Made by a program: the position numbers and the translations under genes. A model generated the notes under the pieces. That model was given only the letters and a program-made list of their open reading frames with translations, did no database searches and was not told the origin of the DNA. A stretch of 64,000 nucleotides of DNA from Massilia terrae. Its GTDB lineage: Bacteria > Pseudomonadota > Gammaproteobacteria > Burkholderiales > Burkholderiaceae_D. Positions 58,351-64,000 of this stretch are shown here, piece by piece. The stretch lies in the NCBI RefSeq assembly GCF_024753145.1, contig NZ_JANUGU010000002.1:310001-374000 (forward strand). The letters run 5' to 3'. Numbering within the stretch: the stretch's first letter is position 1; each line of letters begins with the position of its first letter.

Positions 58351-60882
58351 TCACGCCTCGCGCAGCGTCTGCAAGGGCGGCTGGCGCAGCACGTTGCGCA
58401 GCCCCAGCCAACCACCGATCAGCGCGCACACGGCGCCCGCAACCAGCCCCGCGCCCCAAACCCCAGGCTCGAACGACCACGGAAACTTGAATTGGTACTT
58501 GGCCAAGGCCCATCCGAGGGCAGCCGCGCCGGAAGCCGCCAGCAGTCCCGATAAAGCGCCGACCAGCAGGAACTCGATGCGCTGCGCCTGCGCCAGCTGG
58601 CCGCGCGTGGCACCGAGCGCGCGCAGCAGTCCGGCCTCTCGGGTGCGCTCGGCCTGCGATCCCATGAGCGCCGCGTACAGCACCAGCACGCCCGACGCCA
58701 GCGTGAACATGAACAGGAACTCGACCGCGGTCACAACCTGGTCCAGCACTTCCTGCAGCTGGCGGATGATGCCGGAGACGTCGACCACGGTCAGGTTCGG
58801 GTACGCGCGCGTGAGCGAGTTCGCGAGCGCCGCGCCACGCTGCGGCAGGTGGAATGCGGTCATGAAGGTCTGCGGCGCATTCGCCATCGCGCTCGGGTTG
58901 ATGATGACGAAGAAGTTGGCGCGCATCGATCCCCATTCCAACTTGCGCAGGCTGGTGATCTTCGCGTCGACGACCTGCCCGGCCATATCGAAGCGCATCA
59001 CGTCACCCAGCTTCAGGTGCAGCGTGCGCCCGATGCCCTGCTCGACCGAGGCCTCGGACACGCCGGGGCCGTCGTTGAACCACTGGCCTTGCACGATCTC
59101 GTTCTGCTGCGGGATCTGGGTCATGGTCGACAGGTTGAACTCGCGATCGGCGAGACGGCGCGCATCGTCATTCCGATAAGTCTGCGGCGTGATCGCCTGG
59201 CCGTTCACGGCGACCAGGCGGCCGCGGATCATCGGATACAGGGCCGGCGACGGCACGCCCGCCGCCTGGATGCGGCGCGCGACGTCGTCCTTCTGGTCCG
59301 GCATGATGTTGATGATGAAGCGGTTGGGCGCATCCGGCGGCGTCGCCACGCGCCAGGCGTTCATCAGGTCTCCGCGCACGACGGTAAGGAGCAGCAGCGC
59401 CATCAGGCCCAGCGCCAGCGAAACGATCTGCACCACGGTGGCGCCGGGCCGCCGCTGCAGCGAGGTGATCGCGAAGCGCCAGCCTTGGCCGCTGGAGATG
59501 CCGCGCAGCTGGCGCAGCAGGTACAGCGCGAGCCAGCCGGCCAGCGCGAACACGCCGAAGCCGCCGAGGAAGCCGCCAGCCGTGATCAGCGCCAGCTTGG
59601 GGTCACCCACCTGCCAGAGCAGCAGCGCGAGGAAGGCGGCGATGCCGATGCCGTAGGTGGCGAGGACCATCGGCTGGGGCGCGGCCTGCTCGCGCCGGAT
59701 CACGCGGTTGTGCGGCACGTTGCGCAGCTGGAGCACCGGCGGTAGCGCGAAACCGACGAGCAGCAGCAGGCCGGTGGCCACGCCCTGCAGCGCGGGCAGC
59801 GGCGAGACCGGCGGCAGGTCGGTGGTAACCATGCGCCCGACCAGTTCAAGCAGTACGTAATGCGCGCCGAATCCCACAAGCACGCCGAGCACGCTGCCAG
59901 CCAGGCCGACCAGTGCAAATTCGGTCAGGTACATCAGGCCGACCTGGTTCTGCGTCATGCCCAGGCAGCGCAGCATCGCACAGGCGTCCAGGTGGCGCTG
60001 CATGAAGCGGCGCGCGGCCATCGCGACCGCCACCGCCGCAAGCATCGCCGACAGCAGCGCGACCAGCGACAGGAAACGGTCGGCGCGGTCGAGCGTCGCG
60101 CGCATTTCGGGACGGCCGTTTTCCAGCGACTCGATACGCATACCCTTCACCTGCGTGCTCTCGATCTGCGCGCGCAGCCAACACTCGTAATCGTCGACGC
60201 GCGCCAGGTCGTTGTTCGACGGCGCCGCCACCTGCATGCGGTAGGTGACGCGCGCGAAGTTGTCGACCAGGTGCGTGGCCGGCAGGTCGTCCAGCGCCAG
60301 CATCACACGCGGCGCGAAGTTGGCGAACGATGCGCCGCGATCCGGTTCGCTGGCGATCAGCTGGGTGATGGTGAAGCGCTTGTCGCCGAGCTGGATGCTG
60401 TCGCCGACGCGGGTCTTGAGGCTGACAAGCAGATTGGCGTCGACCCACACCGTGCCGGGCGCGGGAATCGCAGACGTCTTGGCGCCGAGCGCCGCGCTGG
60501 CATCGTCGGCATTGGTCGTGATGCGCATCTGGCCGCGCAGCGGGTAGCCCTTCGAGACGGCCTTCACCGATGCGAGCTGCGCGACCGACGCCTCGCCGGC
60601 GCCCGCTTGCGCCATGCTGGGGAAGGTCACGGTATCGGCCAGCAGCAGGCCGCGGCGCTCGGCTTCGCGGCGCCAGTCGGAGCGGATCGGCTGGTCCGCG
60701 TTGACCAGCAGGTCGGCGCCGATGAGCTGGTGGGCGTCGCGGTTGAGCGCCGTGCGCATGCGGTCGACGAAGAAGCCGACGGCGGACAGCGCGGACACGG
60801 CGACGATCAGCGCCACCAGCAGGAAGCGCAGCTCGCCGGCGCGCCAGTCGCGCAGGGTCATTCGGAGGGCTTGGGTGAACAT
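58351..60882 (-). CDS. ABC transporter permease, YbbP/FtsX family
   Basis: 843 residues with the YbbP-type layout: an N-terminal span (about 15-37), a large periplasmic MacB-like domain, three spans (about 265-385), further spans near 405-480, a second periplasmic domain, and a last three-span FtsX unit (710-835). Such permeases work with a YbbA-type ATPase in lipoprotein or toxic-lipid extraction. No ATPase gene is adjacent on either side, so the partner must lie elsewhere. It is 12 bases downstream of the adenine deaminase gene and probably co-transcribed. Confidence 0.85.
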   Translation of the reverse strand: MFTQALRMTLRDWRAGELRFLLVALIVAVSALSAVGFFVDRMRTALNRDAHQLIGADLLVNADQPIRSDWRREAERRGLLLADTVTFPSMAQAGAGEASVAQLASVKAVSKGYPLRGQMRITTNADDASAALGAKTSAIPAPGTVWVDANLLVSLKTRVGDSIQLGDKRFTITQLIASEPDRGASFANFAPRVMLALDDLPATHLVDNFARVTYRMQVAAPSNNDLARVDDYECWLRAQIESTQVKGMRIESLENGRPEMRATLDRADRFLSLVALLSAMLAAVAVAMAARRFMQRHLDACAMLRCLGMTQNQVGLMYLTEFALVGLAGSVLGVLVGFGAHYVLLELVGRMVTTDLPPVSPLPALQGVATGLLLLVGFALPPVLQLRNVPHNRVIRREQAAPQPMVLATYGIGIAAFLALLLWQVGDPKLALITAGGFLGGFGVFALAGWLALYLLRQLRGISSGQGWRFAITSLQRRPGATVVQIVSLALGLMALLLLTVVRGDLMNAWRVATPPDAPNRFIINIMPDQKDDVARRIQAAGVPSPALYPMIRGRLVAVNGQAITPQTYRNDDARRLADREFNLSTMTQIPQQNEIVQGQWFNDGPGVSEASVEQGIGRTLHLKLGDVMRFDMAGQVVDAKITSLRKLEWGSMRANFFVIINPSAMANAPQTFMTAFHLPQRGAALANSLTRAYPNLTVVDVSGIIRQLQEVLDQVVTAVEFLFMFTLASGVLVLYAALMGSQAERTREAGLLRALGATRGQLAQAQRIEFLLVGALSGLLAASGAAALGWALAKYQFKFPWSFEPGVWGAGLVAGAVCALIGGWLGLRNVLRQPPLQTLREA

Positions 60883-60894
60883 TCGGTCTGCGTA

Positions 60895-61908
<1,014 letters not shown>

Positions 61909-62228
61909 CTATTTTCTCCTGCAATTAGCGCCCGGGTAGGACCACGCCGACAAGTGTAGCGCATGCGCGCCGACGGCTCAGTCCCGCTCTCAAAGCGGGC
62001 CTCGAAGGCCTGCAGTACGGTGCGCCACAGCTTGGCCATATCGGGCACTATCGACTTACCATTTGTGAAAGAAGATTGTGAAATGCATTACTCGAAAACG
62101 CTTTCAAGCGGCCTCAAAAGGGCTTCAAAAAAGCGCCGCCGGGATCATTTTGCGCATGCTCCAAATTGGTGCTTTTGTTATATAAATCAATTTGTTACAA
62201 CTGCTACTCAAAGCCACACGATACTGCT

Positions 62229-62257
62229 TTGACTTCCGGAATTATTAGGCATATAGT
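62229..62257 (+). promoter_or_regulatory. Predicted sigma-70 promoter of prkA
   Basis: TTGACT (62229-62234), exactly 17 bases, TATAGT (62252-62257). Both hexamers match consensus at five of six positions. The start of transcription would be near 62264, giving a leader of about 220 bases. Confidence 0.65.
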
Positions 62258-62302
62258 GAATTTCATAAACATCAGAAGATGCTTCCACAATACGCGGGGG
62301 GA

Positions 62303-62318
62303 CCGGACCACCGTCCGG
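62303..62318 (+). repeat. Small perfect hairpin in the prkA leader
   Basis: CCGGAC-CACC-GTCCGG, six-base arms, no T run. Possibly a structured leader element; alone it is weak evidence. Confidence 0.35.
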
Positions 62319-62484
62319 GACAACAACAAGAAAATCGCTCGCCGCCGTCACCGTCAGCTTGCTGATGCTTGTGCGGCAGCGACCCAAAAGAAGAAGGAGT
62401 ACGCCAATAGACCGGGGCCTTGGCAGTTGCCACAACGAACTGCCATGACAGTGATCGTTGTTAAGCACATTAAAGGACATTCAC

Positions 62485-64000
62485 ATGACCATTTTTGACA
62501 ACTACGCCGCCCGCTATGAGCGTACCAAGGAAGAGGATTATTCACTGTCGGAGTACCTCCAGCTCTGCAAGAAGAATCCCCTGACTTACGCCAGTGCCCC
62601 GGAACGCATGCTTGCGGCGATCGGCGAGCCGACCCTGGTCGACACCCGCCTCGATCCGCGCCTGTCGCGCATCTTCGCCAATAAGGTCATCAAGGTTTAT
62701 CCCGCGTTCAAAGAGTTCTACGGGATGGAGGAAGTGATCGAACAGGTGGTCTCCTACTTCCGCCACGCGGCGCAGGGGCTGGAGGAGCGCAAGCAGATCC
62801 TGTACCTGCTGGGCCCGGTCGGCGGCGGCAAATCGTCGATCGCCGAAAAGCTCAAGCAGCTGATGGAGCTGGTGCCTTTCTATTGCCTCAAAGGCTCGCC
62901 GGTCAACGAATCGCCACTCGGCCTGTTCAACGAAGCGGAAGACGGCACCATCCTCGAGGAAGACTACGGCATCCCGCGGCGCTACCTGCGCACCATCCCG
63001 AGCCCGTGGGCAGTCAAGCGCCTGCACGAGTTCAATGGCGACATCAACCAGTTCCGCGTGGTCAAACGCTACCCGTCGATCCTGAAGCAGATCGCGATCT
63101 CGAAAACGGAACCGGGCGACGAGAACAACCAGGACATTTCCTCGCTGGTCGGCAAGGTCGACATCCGCAAGCTGGAGGAATACCCGCAGGACGATCCGGA
63201 CGCCTACAGCTACTCGGGCGGCCTGTGCCTGGCCAACCAGGGCCTGATGGAATTCGTCGAGATGTTCAAGGCCCCGATCAAGGTGCTGCACCCGCTGCTG
63301 ACCGCGACCCAGGAAGGCAACTACAAGGGCACCGAAGGCTTCGGCGCGATCCCGTTCGAGGGCATCATCCTGGCGCACTCCAATGAGTCCGAGTGGAAGA
63401 GCTTCCGCAACAACCGCAACAACGAGGCATTCCTCGACCGTATCTATATCGTCAAGGTGCCTTACTGCCTGCGCGTGTCGGACGAGATCAAGATCTACGA
63501 TAAGCTGCTGCGCAACTCCTCGCTGGAGCGGGCGCCCTGCGCCCCGGGCACGCTGCGCATGATGTCGCAGTTCGCGATCCTGTCGCGCCTGAAGGATCCG
63601 GAGAACTCCAGCATCTTCTCGAAAATGCTGGTGTACGACGGCGACAACCTGAAGGACACCGATCCGAAGGCCAAGTCGATGCACGAATACGTCGACTACG
63701 CCGGCGTGGACGAAGGCATGAACGGCCTGTCGACCCGGTTTGCCTTCAAGATCCTGTCCAAGGTCTTCAACTTCGACAGCACCGAGGTGGCCGCCAATCC
63801 GGTGCACCTGCTGTACGTGCTCGAACAGCAGATCGAGCGCGAACAGTTCCCGCCCGAGATCGAGCAGCGCTACCTGTCCTATATCAAGGAACACCTGGCG
63901 CAGCGCTACGTAGACTTCATCGGCAAGGAGATCCAGACGGCCTACCTCGAGAGCTATTCCGAGTACGGCCAGAACATCTTCGACCGCTACGTCACGTTCG
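62485..64000 (+). CDS. prkA: PrkA family serine protein kinase (cut by window edge)
   Basis: The first 505 residues are inside the window, with no stop. Start at the ATG at 62485, with AAGGA upstream. N-terminal AAA domain with Walker A GPVGGGKSS (about 110-118), the AHSNESEWKSFRNNRNNEAF segment and DRIYIVKVPYCLRVSDE, all typical of PrkA/YeaG (about 640 residues). It acts in the stress and stationary-phase network; yeaH and spoVR-like genes usually follow, outside the window. The C-terminal kinase-like domain begins in the last part seen. Confidence 0.95.
   Translation, partial: MTIFDNYAARYERTKEEDYSLSEYLQLCKKNPLTYASAPERMLAAIGEPTLVDTRLDPRLSRIFANKVIKVYPAFKEFYGMEEVIEQVVSYFRHAAQGLEERKQILYLLGPVGGGKSSIAEKLKQLMELVPFYCLKGSPVNESPLGLFNEAEDGTILEEDYGIPRRYLRTIPSPWAVKRLHEFNGDINQFRVVKRYPSILKQIAISKTEPGDENNQDISSLVGKVDIRKLEEYPQDDPDAYSYSGGLCLANQGLMEFVEMFKAPIKVLHPLLTATQEGNYKGTEGFGAIPFEGIILAHSNESEWKSFRNNRNNEAFLDRIYIVKVPYCLRVSDEIKIYDKLLRNSSLERAPCAPGTLRMMSQFAILSRLKDPENSSIFSKMLVYDGDNLKDTDPKAKSMHEYVDYAGVDEGMNGLSTRFAFKILSKVFNFDSTEVAANPVHLLYVLEQQIEREQFPPEIEQRYLSYIKEHLAQRYVDFIGKEIQTAYLESYSEYGQNIFDRYVTF

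Larger units (their letters stand above)
61909..62484. other. Divergent intergenic region with the prkA leader
   Basis: 576 bases without a supported gene. Readable frames on either strand lack ribosome sites and family similarity. The right half holds a strong sigma-70-type promoter for prkA (62229-62257), about 220 bases of leader and a small hairpin (62303-62318). The left half, 61909-62200, shows nothing beyond short CCGCTCTCAAAGCGGG-type hairpins. Confidence 0.55.

Noticed and set aside
62208-62480. 90-codon minus-strand frame upstream of prkA
   Set aside because: It covers the prkA promoter and leader, has no ribosome site and no family similarity.

Overview
The window looks like a chromosomal segment of a high-GC, flagellated Gram-negative betaproteobacterium, most likely Oxalobacteraceae (Massilia/Telluria/Janthinobacterium type). 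This is inferred from gene content and protein style: the flhB-flhA block, the sppA / Rieske / HAD phosphatase / rluC / rne neighbourhood followed by moaA-mobA-moeA, prkA, an OXA-type beta-lactamase and REP-like palindromes. No tRNA, rRNA, CRISPR array or intact IS was seen.

Layout. (1) 1-10.6 kb: flhF (cut by the window edge) and flhB-flhA on the minus strand, separated by about 6.9 kb of envelope-glycan genes: a 2OG dioxygenase, an acetyltransferase, a Wzx-like flippase, hldD, hldA, a galE remnant, a formyltransferase and a YdcF-like protein. (2) 10.8-37 kb: a surface-polysaccharide locus. It opens with a GfcA/YjbE-like secreted repeat protein and an unusual YjbH-PAP2 fusion. Its core is a minus-strand run of about 18.7 kb from 34.8 to 16.1 kb: SLBB export protein, Wzz, pseC-pseF-pseG(truncated)-pseI, KpsS-like transferase, Wzy, GT4, wbpG-hisH2-hisF2, fnlA-fnlB-fnlC, wbuB, wbuC. 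A WecA-like initiating transferase follows beyond a putative terminator, and a tailspike-like beta-helix protein is divergent from the export gene. (3) 37-50 kb: housekeeping genes rsuA, sppA, Rieske protein, HAD phosphatase, rluC, rne, a chrA pseudogene, moaA and a MobA-MoeA fusion. (4) 49.3-58.3 kb: OXA beta-lactamase, rmuC, truncated haemoglobin, and a four-gene T6SS module (VgrG, DUF4123 chaperone, DUF3304 lipoprotein, Tle1-like lipase). (5) 58.3-64 kb: an FtsX-type permease, adenine deaminase and prkA (cut by the window edge).

How the genes work together. The polysaccharide genes imply a repeat unit containing L-FucNAc (FnlABC, WbuB), possibly a pseudaminic-type nonulosonate (PseC/F/I), and an acetamido-to-acetamidino modification (WbpG-HisH2-HisF2). 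The unit would be polymerised by Wzy, length-controlled by Wzz and exported through the SLBB protein, with YjbH-PAP2 and the GfcA-like protein as envelope accessories. FnlA may make the keto-sugar needed by both the FucNAc and Pse branches, because no separate pseB is present. PseG is cut in half and pseH is absent, so the Pse branch is either dependent on genes elsewhere or decaying.

The observations I rate most worth checking are the MobA-MoeA fusion whose linker looks like a decayed REP palindrome, the YjbH-PAP2 fusion with its GfcA-like neighbour, the FucNAc/Pse branch-point arrangement with a half-length PseG, the tailspike-like enzyme beside the capsule exporter, and the flagellar cluster split by a glycan island.
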